The notes below the pieces were generated by a model. That model was given only the letters and a program-made list of their open reading frames with translations, had not been told where the DNA came from and did not search any database. This document shows positions 1-11,099 of a stretch of DNA of 45,993 bases, one piece after another (positions within the stretch are counted from its first letter, which is position 1; each line of letters opens with the position of its first letter). Both the position numbers and the translations under genes were made by a program. The stretch is taken from contig CAIXHZ010000035.1 of the NCBI GenBank assembly GCA_903919375.1, positions 1 through 45,993 of the forward strand, read 5' to 3'. Origin of the DNA: an uncultured Actinomycetes bacterium. GTDB taxonomy: Bacteria > Actinomycetota > Actinomycetes > Nanopelagicales > Nanopelagicaceae.

Positions 1-225
1 CCTTCGACTTCTCTGCACTATTAATTATGCTTCTTCGAGTAATTGCCATAGCCAGAGGAAAGCGCAACGCTTCAAATGTCAGGCAGATGGTCCACGGCCC
101 GGTAAATACTCACCATAAAGTGATTTTTTAGGAGGTGAGTAGCGAATCTCCATCACGATACGTAATTAGGCGCATGGCAGCTGGAGCGCATGTCATATGG
201 CCATAAATCTGCTTGTAACCGGAAT

Positions 226-825
226 TCACATGTAAAAGGAGTTATCAACTCTCTCAATCCACTGATTCCTCGCCTCGCCTGGCACTCTCATAATCAATCG
301 GACTTTCAACGAACTTTGGATATGTCGTCGCATTTGTGGATCCTCATATCGGAGTAAGAATTTCTCTTCCACTCTTTCGACCGCCCGTCGACATCCAACT
401 TCATCTCCTTGATAGAGAATCCAATACCCGTATTCGGTCATGCGAGCAAAGCAATCGAGCGGTCTTATCGAGCTGTGAATAGATTGTGCTAAGTTCATCA
501 CGTCTTCAGATGAAGCCGAAGCAGGCAACCGAATCACCGCAACGCCAATGTGGGTGAAGAGAATTTCATCTTTCAATTCTTCCCCGGGATTAGATTTCAG
601 ATTTACCTCTCCGTTGATTTTGGATATAGCCCGCCAATTTTTTCGGTCTTCATCCATCACATACCTAGTCAGGTTGACAAGGAACTGCGTCGGAGTTGCT
701 GTTCGCGTAAACGTTTCTTGGCTTCCTGAAATTTCATATGGGACTCGAATTCGCGCTGACTTATGCTTCTCCAACACCTCTCGCCTCCTATTTGAATAAA
801 TGTCTACAGCAAGGCTAATAGGCAA
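226..825 (-). CDS. Hypothetical protein, possibly a highly degenerate GGDEF-like domain
   Basis: 199-aa ORF. The stretch IGVAVIRLPASASSEDVMNLAQSIHSSIRPLDCFARMTEYGYWILYQGDE resembles the GGDEF fold pattern (..R..D..aR.g..ef.ill.gd..) but has no GGDEF signature. Start codon uncertain. Confidence 0.45.
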   Translation of the reverse strand: MPISLAVDIYSNRRREVLEKHKSARIRVPYEISGSQETFTRTATPTQFLVNLTRYVMDEDRKNWRAISKINGEVNLKSNPGEELKDEILFTHIGVAVIRLPASASSEDVMNLAQSIHSSIRPLDCFARMTEYGYWILYQGDEVGCRRAVERVEEKFLLRYEDPQMRRHIQSSLKVRLIMRVPGEARNQWIERVDNSFYM

Positions 826-934
826 GGAGTAGGCGGTGGTTCAATTCAAGAATTCTGCTCGGCGAAAAACCTAGCGTGCTCGTTTCTTGTAGTATTAGCG
901 AACTCACTGTGAGAAAACCTTGTACTGAAAGGTC

Positions 935-1315
935 TTGACACCGATGCCACTCTCCGAATCCCGCTTTTTCTTAGCTCGCACCTGGGCTATTCGACTGCTG
1001 CGCGTTGAGTCGGCCATTCTTCTGACTATTGCTCTCTATATGGTTTATCGCGGCATCACCGACACGGTTCATGATCTCGGTGCTTATGCTGGAGTGATCA
1101 TCTTCGCGTTGCTTGGCGCCGTTGGTCTTTTCATCGCTTCTCGAGGCTTTGCTCAAGGCAAAGCATATGGACGTGCACCAGCAGTACTTGCTAATGGCAT
1201 CGCGATGGGCGTTGCTTATTTCATGGTGAGCGGTAGCTTCTATGTAGGTGCGATTCCACTCTTTATTATGGCTGCAACTACTTTTGTAGCCTCACTATTT
1301 GGGTATCGCGAGTAA
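935..1315 (+). CDS. Small integral membrane protein
   Basis: 126-aa ORF with about four hydrophobic segments. Start may be the ATG at 944. Confidence 0.6.
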   Translation: MTPMPLSESRFFLARTWAIRLLRVESAILLTIALYMVYRGITDTVHDLGAYAGVIIFALLGAVGLFIASRGFAQGKAYGRAPAVLANGIAMGVAYFMVSGSFYVGAIPLFIMAATTFVASLFGYRE

Positions 1316-1406
1316 TACTTTTCTTTTAGCGCCTATGGTTCTTTTCCATTAGCGCAAGTAGAACGTTTCTGCTAGTTCGAATAGTCATTATCAATCAATA
1401 AACTTC

Positions 1407-2132
1407 TTACCATTCCACAATCTTTTCATCTTCCCAGAACAAACCTGTCTTACTCTTCTTCGGGTCATCACTCGTTAGATCAAATTCACGATTGGCTAGC
1501 CAGATTGCACAAGCTGCGCCTTCGGCGGCAGAGCGGGGTGCATCAGCTCCGCCCATATCGGTCCGTGAATGGTTAGGGCAGATTGCATCAACCAAGAATC
1601 CGCGAGCGCCATGGTTTGTTTCATGGGCAAGATTTCGTACCAGTGCATTTACTCCAGCTTTGCTAATGCGATACGGCGCAAGACCCCCAGCATTCCCCGG
1701 ACCAGACATGCGACCAAGGCAAGCGGTAAAGATAACAACCCGACCTTTACGTTCCTCTGCCATTGGGGCGGCCAAGGTATTTACTAAGATAAATACTGAA
1801 TCCAGATTAATTGCCATGACTCGACGCCACTCTTCAGTGGTGGTGCGCAGAGTTTTCGACATCTTCTCGCTCATAACTCCATGAGCAAGGACCAGCACAT
1901 CGGGAGTTCCGTAGGTTGAAAGAATCTCGGTAGCTGTTGTTCGGGTCGCAGCGAGATCTTCGAAATCAACAGTGCGATATTCGCACCCAAGTTCAGCTGC
2001 CGTTGCCGCGGCGCGGGCTAGATCTTTGCTGACGATTACAACTCGATCCCCTTGAGCCACAAGCGCTTTTGCAACTTCATAACCCAGACCGCGCGATCCG
2101 CCGGTGACAACTGCGAGACGAGTAGTGCTCAT
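1407..2132 (-). CDS. Short-chain dehydrogenase/reductase (SDR) family oxidoreductase
   Basis: N-terminal VVTGGSRGLG nucleotide-binding motif and YRISK catalytic motif. Confidence 0.85.
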   Translation of the reverse strand: MSTTRLAVVTGGSRGLGYEVAKALVAQGDRVVIVSKDLARAAATAAELGCEYRTVDFEDLAATRTTATEILSTYGTPDVLVLAHGVMSEKMSKTLRTTTEEWRRVMAINLDSVFILVNTLAAPMAEERKGRVVIFTACLGRMSGPGNAGGLAPYRISKAGVNALVRNLAHETNHGARGFLVDAICPNHSRTDMGGADAPRSAAEGAACAIWLANREFDLTSDDPKKSKTGLFWEDEKIVEW

Positions 2133-2402
2133 GGACGATCTCCAATGGTGAGTGGATCTATGGACAAAATAATGGCCTCAGGGTTAGTCGGCCAAGCCTA
2201 GGTTCTTCAGGCTCTCATTGCCCGTCCATCACCTCCGTGAGACAGCCAGCCCGCTCGATTTCTCTCTATATCGGCCTTTTTTTGGGGCGGGGGTCACACC
2301 CATCTCTCAGGAGAGGGGGATGAGGCTCCCAGTGATAACGAATAGACTTGAGCCATTCAGTAGGAACGCGCGAGCGCCCCACAGAGAATCGGAGCAGAGC
2401 CA

Positions 2403-5400
2403 GTGTCGGCAACAGGATCTAATACTCCTGCAAACCACTTCGGCGGATCATTCGGTCCCAACGAGTGGCTAGTTGCAGAGATGTATGACCGTTACTTGGT
2501 CGATCCTTCTTCCGTTGATAAAGCCTGGTGGGATTTCTTTGCCGATTATTCGCCCATCATTTCTGGCGGAAATTCCTCACCGTTAGCCGGAAGTAGCGCC
2601 GGAACAAAACCAACACTTCCAGCTTTAGCCGATGCACCTAAGGGTGGAACTCCCCCGCTTCCTAAATCCGCAACTAGTCAAACTTCTCCCGCACCCGCAG
2701 CAAGTCAAACTTCTGCTCCGGCTTCATCACCGGCTCCAGCCGCACCATCAACTCCAGCGCCAACAACGCCTTCATCCATCACAATTCCCATAGCAACACC
2801 CGCACCAACCACACCTCCACCCGCACCACAAGTCACAGAGACGGTTACACCTGCCATGACACAACCACAGAATCCGACGCCACTTCCAGCTGATCCAGTG
2901 GTGAAACCAATTCCAACATTGGTCACACCTTCTGCATCAACACTGGAGCCGATTCGTGGTGTATCTGCTCGTGTTGTCCAGGCGATGGAAGCATCTCTCA
3001 CCGTTCCAACCGCAACATCGGTCCGCGCAATTCCTGCAAAACTGATGATCGACAATCGCACCGTCATCAATAACCATCTCAAGCGCGGTCGCGGTGGCAA
3101 AGTTTCCTTTACACACATCATTGGCTACGCCATGGTTAAGGCGATTCGCCAGATGCCAGAGATGAATGCCTTCTTTGGTCAGATCGATGGCAAGCCAGCA
3201 GTTGGACGTCCCGAGCACATCAACTTAGGTATCGCTATTGACTTGGCAAAACCCGATGGCACCCGCCAACTTCTCGTTCCATCAATTAAGGGCTGCGAAG
3301 ATCTCGACTTTGCTCAGTTCTGGGCTTCCTATGAAGACACAGTGCGCAAGGCGCGCAATGGCCAACTCACTGTAGAAGATTTCGCGGGCACGACAGTCTC
3401 ACTCACTAACCCCGGAACTATTGGAACTGTTCACTCCGTTCCACGTTTGGTCGAAGGCCAGGGCCTCATTCTGGGTGTGGGCGCTATGGATTACCCCGCT
3501 GAGTTCCAAGGCGCAAACGAAGAGACGTTGGCACAACTGGCAATAAGCAAAGTAATAACTCTCACCAGCACCTACGACCACCGCATTATTCAAGGTGCGC
3601 AGTCTGGTGATTTCTTGCGTCGTATCCACGAGATTTTGCTTGGCGAAGGTGGCTTCTACGACGAGATCTTCGCAGCACTTCGTATTCCATACGTACCGAT
3701 TCGTTGGATTGCCGATATGCAGTTCTCCAAGGACGATCAGGTCGGAAAGACAGCGCGCGTTCAAAAGTTAATCGATGCCTACCGCACCACGGGCCACCTG
3801 ATGGCCGATATCGATCCACTCGAATATCAGCAGCGCTCACACCCTGATCTCGATGTCGTAACCCATGGACTTACCTTGTGGGATCTCGATCGTGAATTTG
3901 CAACCGGTGGTTTTGGTGGCAAGCCGGTTATGAAACTTCGCAAGATTCTTGGAATTCTTCGCGACTCCTACTGCCGCACTATTGGCGTCGAGTACATGTA
4001 CATCCAGAGCCCCGAAGAGCGTAAGTGGATTCAAGAGCATGTCGAAGTCGGTGCCCCGCGCACACCACGTGAAGAACAGCTTCGCATTTTGCGCAAACTC
4101 AATAGCGCCGAAGCATTTGAATCATTCCTGCAGACCAAGTACGTCGGACAAAAGCGCTTCTCACTCGAAGGCGGCGAGTCAGTCATTCCATTGCTCGATG
4201 CCATCATCTCCTCCGCTGCTGAATCCGGACTCGACGAAGTCTGTGTCGGTATGCCACACCGTGGTCGCCTCAACGTATTAGCAAATATTGGTGGCAAGTC
4301 CTACGGCCAGATCTTCCAAGAATTTGAAGGCCACTATGCCGAAAACCAAGTCCATGGTTCTGGCGATGTGAAGTACCACCTCGGAACTGCGGGCGTATTT
4401 ACCGCAGAATCCGGTGCCCAGACCAAGATTTATTTGGCAGCGAACCCGTCGCACTTAGAGGCTGTTAATCCAGTCCTCGAAGGAATCGTTCGCGCTAAGC
4501 AAGATCAACTCAATGTAAAAGACGCCTACTCTGTAATGCCGATCTTGATCCACGGCGACGCTGCTTTCGCTGGCCAAGGTGTGGTTGCAGAGACTCTCAA
4601 CTTGTCACAACTCAAGGGCTATCGCACCGGCGGAACCATTCACATCGTTATCAATAATCAGGTCGGATTCACAACATCACCTGTTGCATCTCGCTCTTCA
4701 ACCTACTCCACTGATGTAGCCAAGATGATTCAAGCACCGGTCTTCCACGTTAATGGCGATGATCCTGAGTCAGTTGTTCGCGTTGCTCGTATCGCCTACG
4801 AATATCGCCAAGCCTTCAATAAAGATGTCGTCATCGATATGGTCTGCTACCGCCGTCGCGGTCACAACGAAGGTGACGAACCAAGCTTCACTCAGCCGCT
4901 GATGTATAAGCTGATTGATTCCAAGCGTTCTACTCGCAAGCTTTACACCGAAGCACTCATTGGGCGCGGTGATATAACCGTCGATGAAGCCGAAGAAGTC
5001 TTACGTGACTACCAAGCCCAGCTCGAATCAGTCTTTGCCGTTGTGCACAACGTCGAACCCGATAAGTTGGATAACGCTATTCCGGCAGTTCCAGCACCCG
5101 CGACCGTTAACACCGCTGTTGCTGAATCAACACTTCGCCAGATTGCCGCGACTCAAGCCGCAACTCCTGAAGGTTTCGTGATTCATCCAAAGCTCGCGCC
5201 ACAATTGGCAAAGCGCGTAGATATGCTCGATGACGGAACCGTTGATTGGGCAACCGGTGAAATGCTTGCCATGGGTTCACTCCTTCTCGAAGGTCACCCC
5301 ATCCGCCTTTCTGGCCAAGATGTCCGCCGCGGAACGTTCTCCAATCGCCACGCAGTTGTGGTGGATCAAGAGACTGCTGCAACATGGACACCGCTCGCAT

Positions 5401-6254
5401 CGCTCATCAACGATGAGAATCAATTCTTCGTTGTCGACTCCGCACTCTCTGAATATGCAGTCCTCGGCTTTGAATATGGCTACTCCGTTGTGCGCGATAA
5501 CGCACTAGTAATGTGGGAAGCCCAGTTCGGTGACTTCGCCAATGGCGCGCAGACTGTGATCGACGAGTTCATTTCATCTGCACTACAAAAGTGGGGCGAG
5601 CGCTCCTCCCCTGTACTCCTCTTGCCGCATGGCTACGAAGGACAAGGACCAGACCACTCATCTGCTCGGATCGAGCGCTACCTCGCACTATGCGCCGAAC
5701 AAAATATGACTGTTGCTCAGCCTTCTAGCCCAGCAAGTTACTTCCACCTACTCCGCTGGCACATGGCTAATCCTGCCCGTCGTCCACTTATTGTCTTCGA
5801 ACCAAAGTCGATGCTTCGCCTCAAGGCCGCTGCATCCTCACTGAACGATTTCACCAGTGGTCATTTCCAAACGGTGATCGATGATGCGACTGTTGCGAAC
5901 GCAACCCGCGTGATCTTCTGTTCTGGCAAGGTTTACTACGATCTCATTGCAGAGCGCGAAAAGTTGGGCGAGAACTCAACAGCAATTGTTCGCGTCGAAC
6001 AGCTCTATCCACTTCCTGCTGCTGAAATGGCTGCGATCGCCGCAAAGCATCCAAGCGCCAATCTCTTGTGGGTCCAAGATGAACCCGCTAACCAAGGTCC
6101 ATATCCATTTGTTGCACTCAACACTATGGAAGCGCTCGAAGGTCGCACCCTTCGCCGAGTCTCACGTCGAGCAACGGCTTCTCCCGCAACTGGAAGCCAT
6201 CATCTGCACGAAGAAGAGCAGAAGGCGCTTATCATGGAGGCCTTTACTCGTTAA
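2403..6254 (+). CDS. kgd: Multifunctional 2-oxoglutarate decarboxylase/dehydrogenase E1 with E2-like succinyltransferase domain
   Basis: 1283 aa, GTG start. N-term [14 protein letters not shown], Pro/Ala/Thr-rich linker, E2 catalytic region ([23 protein letters not shown]), then E1 ThDP domain ([33 protein letters not shown]). Confidence 0.95.
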   Translation: MSATGSNTPANHFGGSFGPNEWLVAEMYDRYLVDPSSVDKAWWDFFADYSPIISGGNSSPLAGSSAGTKPTLPALADAPKGGTPPLPKSATSQTSPAPAASQTSAPASSPAPAAPSTPAPTTPSSITIPIATPAPTTPPPAPQVTETVTPAMTQPQNPTPLPADPVVKPIPTLVTPSASTLEPIRGVSARVVQAMEASLTVPTATSVRAIPAKLMIDNRTVINNHLKRGRGGKVSFTHIIGYAMVKAIRQMPEMNAFFGQIDGKPAVGRPEHINLGIAIDLAKPDGTRQLLVPSIKGCEDLDFAQFWASYEDTVRKARNGQLTVEDFAGTTVSLTNPGTIGTVHSVPRLVEGQGLILGVGAMDYPAEFQGANEETLAQLAISKVITLTSTYDHRIIQGAQSGDFLRRIHEILLGEGGFYDEIFAALRIPYVPIRWIADMQFSKDDQVGKTARVQKLIDAYRTTGHLMADIDPLEYQQRSHPDLDVVTHGLTLWDLDREFATGGFGGKPVMKLRKILGILRDSYCRTIGVEYMYIQSPEERKWIQEHVEVGAPRTPREEQLRILRKLNSAEAFESFLQTKYVGQKRFSLEGGESVIPLLDAIISSAAESGLDEVCVGMPHRGRLNVLANIGGKSYGQIFQEFEGHYAENQVHGSGDVKYHLGTAGVFTAESGAQTKIYLAANPSHLEAVNPVLEGIVRAKQDQLNVKDAYSVMPILIHGDAAFAGQGVVAETLNLSQLKGYRTGGTIHIVINNQVGFTTSPVASRSSTYSTDVAKMIQAPVFHVNGDDPESVVRVARIAYEYRQAFNKDVVIDMVCYRRRGHNEGDEPSFTQPLMYKLIDSKRSTRKLYTEALIGRGDITVDEAEEVLRDYQAQLESVFAVVHNVEPDKLDNAIPAVPAPATVNTAVAESTLRQIAATQAATPEGFVIHPKLAPQLAKRVDMLDDGTVDWATGEMLAMGSLLLEGHPIRLSGQDVRRGTFSNRHAVVVDQETAATWTPLASLINDENQFFVVDSALSEYAVLGFEYGYSVVRDNALVMWEAQFGDFANGAQTVIDEFISSALQKWGERSSPVLLLPHGYEGQGPDHSSARIERYLALCAEQNMTVAQPSSPASYFHLLRWHMANPARRPLIVFEPKSMLRLKAAASSLNDFTSGHFQTVIDDATVANATRVIFCSGKVYYDLIAEREKLGENSTAIVRVEQLYPLPAAEMAAIAAKHPSANLLWVQDEPANQGPYPFVALNTMEALEGRTLRRVSRRATASPATGSHHLHEEEQKALIMEAFTR

Positions 6255-6261
6255 TCGTGAA

Positions 6262-6723
6262 CTATCCGAGGTGATATCGCCGGAAATAAATTCCGATGAT
6301 CTCCTCGGGCATCACGTGCCCCCAATGTCGTGAGTCGCTGGAAGCTGCGGCATTATCGCCTTCGACCCAAATGCCAATCTCATTTTCGGATACGAGTTCA
6401 ACTTTCATAACCCGCTTTATCTGCATGAGATCACGCTGGCCACTTGGACCAAGGCGCGCGATCAGCACAACTTTCTGAGTAAGTTCGCTGCTCAGATTTC
6501 GAAGGGCGCGTTCGAACTCGTCATTGCTCTGCACGGTGAGATCTCCAGGCGCCCGATAGCGACGAAAAAGAACCCAATCGCCCCAATGAAGAGTGGGCGA
6601 CATCGAGTGGCCAGAGACTCGCACTGCCCGCAAGGGGGAATAACCAAAGAAATAGGTGGGAGCGGGGCGCCGGCGAAGCGGAAATCGACTTCTTGGCACT
6701 CGACTTCTTGGCAATGGCCTCAC
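6262..6723 (-). CDS. sodX: S26 family signal peptidase, Ni-SOD maturation peptidase (SodX-like)
   Basis: SGHSMSP catalytic Ser motif, later Lys region (MQIKRVM) and GDNAAASSDSRHWG box; divergent to sodN. GTG start preceded by GAGGAG. Confidence 0.8.
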   Translation of the reverse strand: MRPLPRSRVPRSRFPLRRRPAPTYFFGYSPLRAVRVSGHSMSPTLHWGDWVLFRRYRAPGDLTVQSNDEFERALRNLSSELTQKVVLIARLGPSGQRDLMQIKRVMKVELVSENEIGIWVEGDNAAASSDSRHWGHVMPEEIIGIYFRRYHLG

Positions 6724-6871
6724 GACTTACTCCTCTCGAACCACGGTCTCGACGTAAGCAATATGGCTTCAACTATCGCCAGATTCTCGGTAATAGTATC
6801 CTTTGACTCGTTCAGATCACCCGATGGCTGTTAAATTTCCATCCAACCGATTGATTATCTAGGGAGAGACT

Positions 6872-7273
6872 ATGAAGCTTTCATTCTTGACACCAAAGAA
6901 CACAGCATTTGCTCACTGCGATCTTCCATGCGGTGTCTACGATCCAGCTCAGGCAAAGATCGAAGCACTCTCTGTCAAAGCAACCATGGAGAAGTACGCA
7001 GCTTCAAGCGATGTCGACTTCAAGTCACGCGCTGTTGCAATCAAAGAGGAGCGGTCAGAGCTCGTTAAGCACCACCTCTGGGTTCTCTGGACCGATTACT
7101 TCAAGGCTCCTCACTTTGAGGCCTACCCACAGCTCAACACCCTCTTCAACGAGGCAACCAAGCTCGCTGGTGCTGGTGGAACTAAGGGTACAAATGATGT
7201 TGCAGTAGCAGACAAGCTCATTGCAAAGATCGATGAGATCGCAGAGATCTTCTGGGCAACTAAGAAGGCATAA
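6872..7273 (+). CDS. sodN: Nickel superoxide dismutase
   Basis: HCDLPCGVYDP Ni-hook after a 14-aa propeptide (MKLSFLTPKNTAFA); AGGGAGAG ribosome-binding site. Confidence 0.95.
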   Translation: MKLSFLTPKNTAFAHCDLPCGVYDPAQAKIEALSVKATMEKYAASSDVDFKSRAVAIKEERSELVKHHLWVLWTDYFKAPHFEAYPQLNTLFNEATKLAGAGGTKGTNDVAVADKLIAKIDEIAEIFWATKKA

Positions 7274-7289
7274 TTCGTTTCTACTTAAA

Positions 7290-7327
7290 AGAAATCCGCT
7301 TCGCTCGAAAGGGTGAGGCGGATTTTT
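7290..7327. terminator. Intrinsic terminator between convergent sodN and thioesterase gene
   Basis: AAATCCGC...GCGGATTTTTTT stem-loop followed by a T-run. Confidence 0.8.
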
Positions 7328-7341
7328 TTATTGAGAATAAC

Positions 7342-7752
7342 TTAACTGGCGCGGTGCATCATCGACTCAGCTGCGAGGCGAGCCATATAGGAGACGCGAT
7401 CAACGCCGGTCCGTGAAATCCGAGCGGTCGCAATCAATTTACTATCGTGGTGAACTTCCACGAGGAATCGGAAAATCTGGCCATCAATCTCTACGCAGGT
7501 TGCATGGGCGCGAATTTCAGCGCCAACGCCTACCGACCCCATGGAAGTTAAGGAAATTTCCGACGTTACTGACGTCTCTCCCGGTGCAAAGTGCTCAGCA
7601 AGTGCTGCACTGCAGGAGCCTTCTACTAAGGTCAACAATGTTGTGGTCGAGAGAATTGGCAAGTCATTGAGCGCTTGGGCCACGGTCGTATCGGCAGCGC
7701 GGACAACTAAGGTTGCCATACCGATGGCACCTCTGATCTCCTCGGGCTTCAT
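7342..7752 (-). CDS. Hotdog-fold thioesterase, FlK-like
   Basis: 136 aa; pattern LVEGSCSAALAEHFAPGETSVTSEISLTSMGSVGVGAEIRAHATC typical of FlK-type hotdog thioesterases. Confidence 0.65.
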   Translation of the reverse strand: MKPEEIRGAIGMATLVVRAADTTVAQALNDLPILSTTTLLTLVEGSCSAALAEHFAPGETSVTSEISLTSMGSVGVGAEIRAHATCVEIDGQIFRFLVEVHHDSKLIATARISRTGVDRVSYMARLAAESMMHRAS

Positions 7753-7854
7753 GCCCGCACCTGTCGAAATTTCATAAGCGCTAACTTATCGCTCAGGGGC
7801 TAATTACTCGGAGGTATCGCGCGCGTTTTTCAATACTTTTCGAAATCGCGTGAC

Positions 7855-8253
7855 CTAGAAATCCCCACGAATCTCGGTAGTGCTCTGAATATCAATGGTG
7901 GTGGAATTTCCGAACTCATCCACGATCGTTGTGGTGATCTGGGTATGGGAGAACTGCCAGTTCTGAACCGGGTCACCCGCCTCCATGGCAGATGCTAATT
8001 GCGCCGTCTGGAGACGAATCCGTTCATGGAGATCGCGCGGTGCCTCTTCGCGACAATCATTCATAAGAGCTTGCTTAAGGGTGCTTAATACTTGAATTTC
8101 ATGTTCCATGACCGAACGGCAGGGTGGGCACTCCTGGAAGTGAATCTCTACAGCGTGATGCTGATTGGCATCGTCCATCTCATTATCGATAAAGAGGAAG
8201 AGAATCTGGGCTACATCCGTGCACGGTAGGTCGTGATGGTCTCCGCAACTCAT
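7855..8253 (-). CDS. rsrA: Zinc-binding anti-sigma factor, RsrA-like
   Basis: HFQECPPC (HX3CX2C) motif; start overlaps the end of the upstream ECF sigma gene. Confidence 0.85.
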   Translation of the reverse strand: MSCGDHHDLPCTDVAQILFLFIDNEMDDANQHHAVEIHFQECPPCRSVMEHEIQVLSTLKQALMNDCREEAPRDLHERIRLQTAQLASAMEAGDPVQNWQFSHTQITTTIVDEFGNSTTIDIQSTTEIRGDF

Positions 8254-8918
8254 GAGAGCTCGCCTCCACTCTTACTTGATTTCTTAGCCACGTTAACGCC
8301 CCGCGCAACGGCATAATCCTTAAGCAATTCGCGGAGCAATTTGCGACCGCGATGCAAACGAGACATCACTGTTCCAGCTGGCACATTCAAAATTTCGGCG
8401 ATCTCTTTATATGAGTAGCCCTCGACATCGGCGTAGTAAACAGCCATGCGGAACTCCTCCGGAATTTCAGCCATGGCAGTCTTTACATCGCCATCCGGGA
8501 TATTTTCGAGTACTTCATCTTCAGCAGATTTGCCCTGATCGCTGGTGTGGCTCGAAGCCTTGGCTAGCTGCCAATCTTCGACTTCGCCATCGCTCAGTTG
8601 TGGGCGACGTTGATCCTTGCGATAGGTATTGATAAAAGTGGTGGTGAGAATTCGATAGAGCCACGCTTTGAGGTTAGTGCCTTCTTCGAATTGATGGAAT
8701 GCAGTAAATGCTTTGGCGTAGGTATCTTGAACAAGATCCTGCGCATCGTGGGAATTCTTGGTGTAACGCATCGCAGCCGCGTAGAGCTGGCTGGTGTATT
8801 GCAAGGCATCACGTTCGAAGCGGGCATGACGCTGCGCCACAGTCTCATCACCAGTTACAGCGAGAGTTCCTGCTCGAGGTGCGATCTCCGATGCCATCGG
8901 AAGTAAGGCTACTGCCAT
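8250..8918 (-). CDS. sigR: ECF RNA polymerase sigma factor, SigR/SigH-like
   Basis: Region 2 ([42 protein letters not shown]) and region 4 ([47 protein letters not shown]), paired with RsrA. Confidence 0.9.
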   Translation of the reverse strand: MAVALLPMASEIAPRAGTLAVTGDETVAQRHARFERDALQYTSQLYAAAMRYTKNSHDAQDLVQDTYAKAFTAFHQFEEGTNLKAWLYRILTTTFINTYRKDQRRPQLSDGEVEDWQLAKASSHTSDQGKSAEDEVLENIPDGDVKTAMAEIPEEFRMAVYYADVEGYSYKEIAEILNVPAGTVMSRLHRGRKLLRELLKDYAVARGVNVAKKSSKSGGELS

Positions 8919-8927
8919 ACTTGCAAG

Positions 8928-8954
8928 AACGCCTCAGGAGGCGAAGATATTCCC
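8928..8954 (-). promoter_or_regulatory. SigR/SigH-type promoter (GGGAAT-N18-GTT) upstream of the sigma gene
   Basis: Minus strand: GGGAAT (8954-8949), 18-nt spacer ATCTTCGCCTCCTGAGGC, GTT (8930-8928), then 9 nt to the ATG. Confidence 0.75.
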
Positions 8955-8959
8955 GGGGA

Positions 8960-9727
8960 CTAGAAGAGCGTCTGGCTCTCCCCCAACTCAATGGGCTTAA
9001 TGAGCTCCGGACCATTATTGCGGGTGGAGTTCACCAATTTACTGACCGGTGCGATCACTAAGTTCTCATCTGGCGCATGGCCGGATCCCGTTAAGTCCAT
9101 GATCGACCGAATTGAAGGAACATCGCGAATAGTGGGATCAAGCCATGCATCCCACCGATCTTCAGGTAAGAAGGTCGGCATCCGGTGGTGAACCGTCGCA
9201 AGTTCACCTACTGCTTCGCGAGTGATGATGGACGCGCTTTCATGGATCTCACCATTCTCATCTACCCAACGATCAAAGATGCCCGCGAACGCAAGCGACT
9301 TTGGACGTTGCTGGCCGCTTCGCTTATCGATCCACGTACCACCCGAGCGAATATAGAAAGGTTGTTTGCTTTCATATTGACCGAGCTCGGTCGCCCATTC
9401 GTAATAGCCAGTTGCTGGAACTAAACATCGGCGTGAGCGAAATGCACTTCGAAAGGTGGGCTTCTCATCCACGCTCTCCGTTCGCGCGTTAATCGCTATC
9501 GATTGCGAGCGCAGTGCTTCGGTTGAATCTTTGCTCCATGGCGCGATCAAACCCCACGAGAGATTGACTAATTCAGGGCCACGATCGGAAGCGCGAATTG
9601 CATAAATCTCTTTGGTGGGCGCAATATTCCAATCCGAGGGCAACTCCACCCCGTGTAATCCACCCGTGAGTACAAACTCCTCAACCAGGTCTCCTGGCAT
9701 CGACGTCAGAGCAAAGCGACCGCACAT
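8960..9727 (-). CDS. yedK: SOS response-associated peptidase, SRAP (YedK/HMCES) family
   Basis: MCGRFALT N-terminus with catalytic Cys2; NARTESVDEKPTFRSAFRSRRCLVPATGYYEW; HHRMPTFL. The ORF-track start at 9793 is too long because Cys must be residue 2. Confidence 0.92.
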   Translation of the reverse strand: MCGRFALTSMPGDLVEEFVLTGGLHGVELPSDWNIAPTKEIYAIRASDRGPELVNLSWGLIAPWSKDSTEALRSQSIAINARTESVDEKPTFRSAFRSRRCLVPATGYYEWATELGQYESKQPFYIRSGGTWIDKRSGQQRPKSLAFAGIFDRWVDENGEIHESASIITREAVGELATVHHRMPTFLPEDRWDAWLDPTIRDVPSIRSIMDLTGSGHAPDENLVIAPVSKLVNSTRNNGPELIKPIELGESQTLF

Positions 9728-9791
9728 GGTTGCAAGGTTACGCGAAGAAATAGCGTCCGGGGGCAGATCACACCTGTCGTAGACTTTGGGC

Positions 9792-11096
9792 ATGACAGTT
9801 GCCTCGCAGGATCTCTGGCCCGCGCCCTATCGCGGTGCTGCCCCTGTCCAAGCAACGATCGAAATTCCTGGCTCTAAGTCAGTCACTAATCGCGCGCTCA
9901 TTCTCGCCAGCTTAGCCAAGACGCCCTCCACACTTCGTAAACCCCTACATTCGCGTGACTCCGCCCTCATGATTGCGGGTTTGAAGGCAATTGGCTGCGG
10001 CATTGACGAGCAAGCCAATGGCGATCTCATCATCTCACCAGGAAAGTTTTATGGCCCAGCATCCGTTGATGTTGGCAATGCCGGAACTGTGATGCGCTTC
10101 TTGCCCCCCGTTGCTGCCCTTGCCAATGGCATTGTGCACTTCGATGGCGATCCGCGTTCGCATGAACGCCCACTGGGCCCAGTAATTGCAGCCCTCGAAG
10201 ATCTCGGTGTCACCATTGAACATGGCAATCGCTACTCACTTCCGCTCACTCTCAATGGCAATGGCGAATTGCGTGGTGGTGCTATCGATATCGATGCCAC
10301 ATCATCGAGCCAATTTATTTCGGCTTTACTACTTGTTGGTCCGGCAACTGAAGAGGGGATCACCGTTACTCACGTGGGATCAACCCTTCCTTCTATGCCG
10401 CATATCGAAATGACTGTTCAGATGCTCAGGCAGTTCGGCGCGCAGGTAGATGTCACCGATCCACGGAGTGGAACCCATCGCTGGACTGTTCATCCAGGCG
10501 AGCTGACTGGCTTAGATCTCGTTATCGAACCCGACTTATCAAATGCAGCGCCCTTTATGTCTGCGGCAATGATTTGTGGTGGCAGCGTCACTATTAAAGA
10601 TTGGCCCCGCGAAACAACACAACCGGGCGATCAGTTGCGCACCATCTTTGCCAATATGGGCGCAGATGTGGAATTCACCTCCGCCGGACTAACAATCAAA
10701 GGAACTGGCGTTATTCACGGTATCGATGTTGATCTACACGATGTCGGCGAACTCACCCCATCTATTGCAGCCGTCGCCGCACTCGCTGATTCACCCTCAT
10801 CACTTCGCGGAATCGGTCACTTGCGCCTACATGAAACAGATCGATTAGCCGCACTTGCCGCTGAAATTAATGCACTAGGTGGCGATGTCGATGAAGAAGA
10901 AACTGCCCTTCACATCTCCCCCGCTCCCCTTCATGGCGGGATTTTCCACTCCTACGAAGATCATCGCTTAGCTACGGCTGGCGCAATGCTTGGTTTAGTC
11001 GTGCCAGGTATTGAAGTGGAAAATATCGCCACTACCCAAAAGACTCTCCCGGATTTTCCCGGTGCCTGGGCCAACCTTTTGACGGGCAGCAACTAA
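9792..11096 (+). CDS. aroA: 3-phosphoshikimate 1-carboxyvinyltransferase (EPSP synthase)
   Basis: PGSKSVTNRALILASLA, GNAGTVMRFLPP, LHETDRLAALAAEI, YEDHRLATAGAMLG motifs. Start at ATG 9792, 6 nt after TAGACT. Confidence 0.96.
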   Translation: MTVASQDLWPAPYRGAAPVQATIEIPGSKSVTNRALILASLAKTPSTLRKPLHSRDSALMIAGLKAIGCGIDEQANGDLIISPGKFYGPASVDVGNAGTVMRFLPPVAALANGIVHFDGDPRSHERPLGPVIAALEDLGVTIEHGNRYSLPLTLNGNGELRGGAIDIDATSSSQFISALLLVGPATEEGITVTHVGSTLPSMPHIEMTVQMLRQFGAQVDVTDPRSGTHRWTVHPGELTGLDLVIEPDLSNAAPFMSAAMICGGSVTIKDWPRETTQPGDQLRTIFANMGADVEFTSAGLTIKGTGVIHGIDVDLHDVGELTPSIAAVAALADSPSSLRGIGHLRLHETDRLAALAAEINALGGDVDEEETALHISPAPLHGGIFHSYEDHRLATAGAMLGLVVPGIEVENIATTQKTLPDFPGAWANLLTGSN

Positions 11097-11099
11097 CTT

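Noticed and set aside
1-225. Possible gene or structured RNA at the left edge (AGGAGGTGAG at about 131)
   Set aside because: The AGGAGG motif is not followed by a usable start codon and no convincing ORF or fold was seen; the region is truncated by the window.
2705-3218. Long minus-strand ORFs opposite the kgd linker
   Set aside because: They are shadow ORFs of a Pro/Ala/Thr-rich coding segment; their composition mirrors the sense codons.
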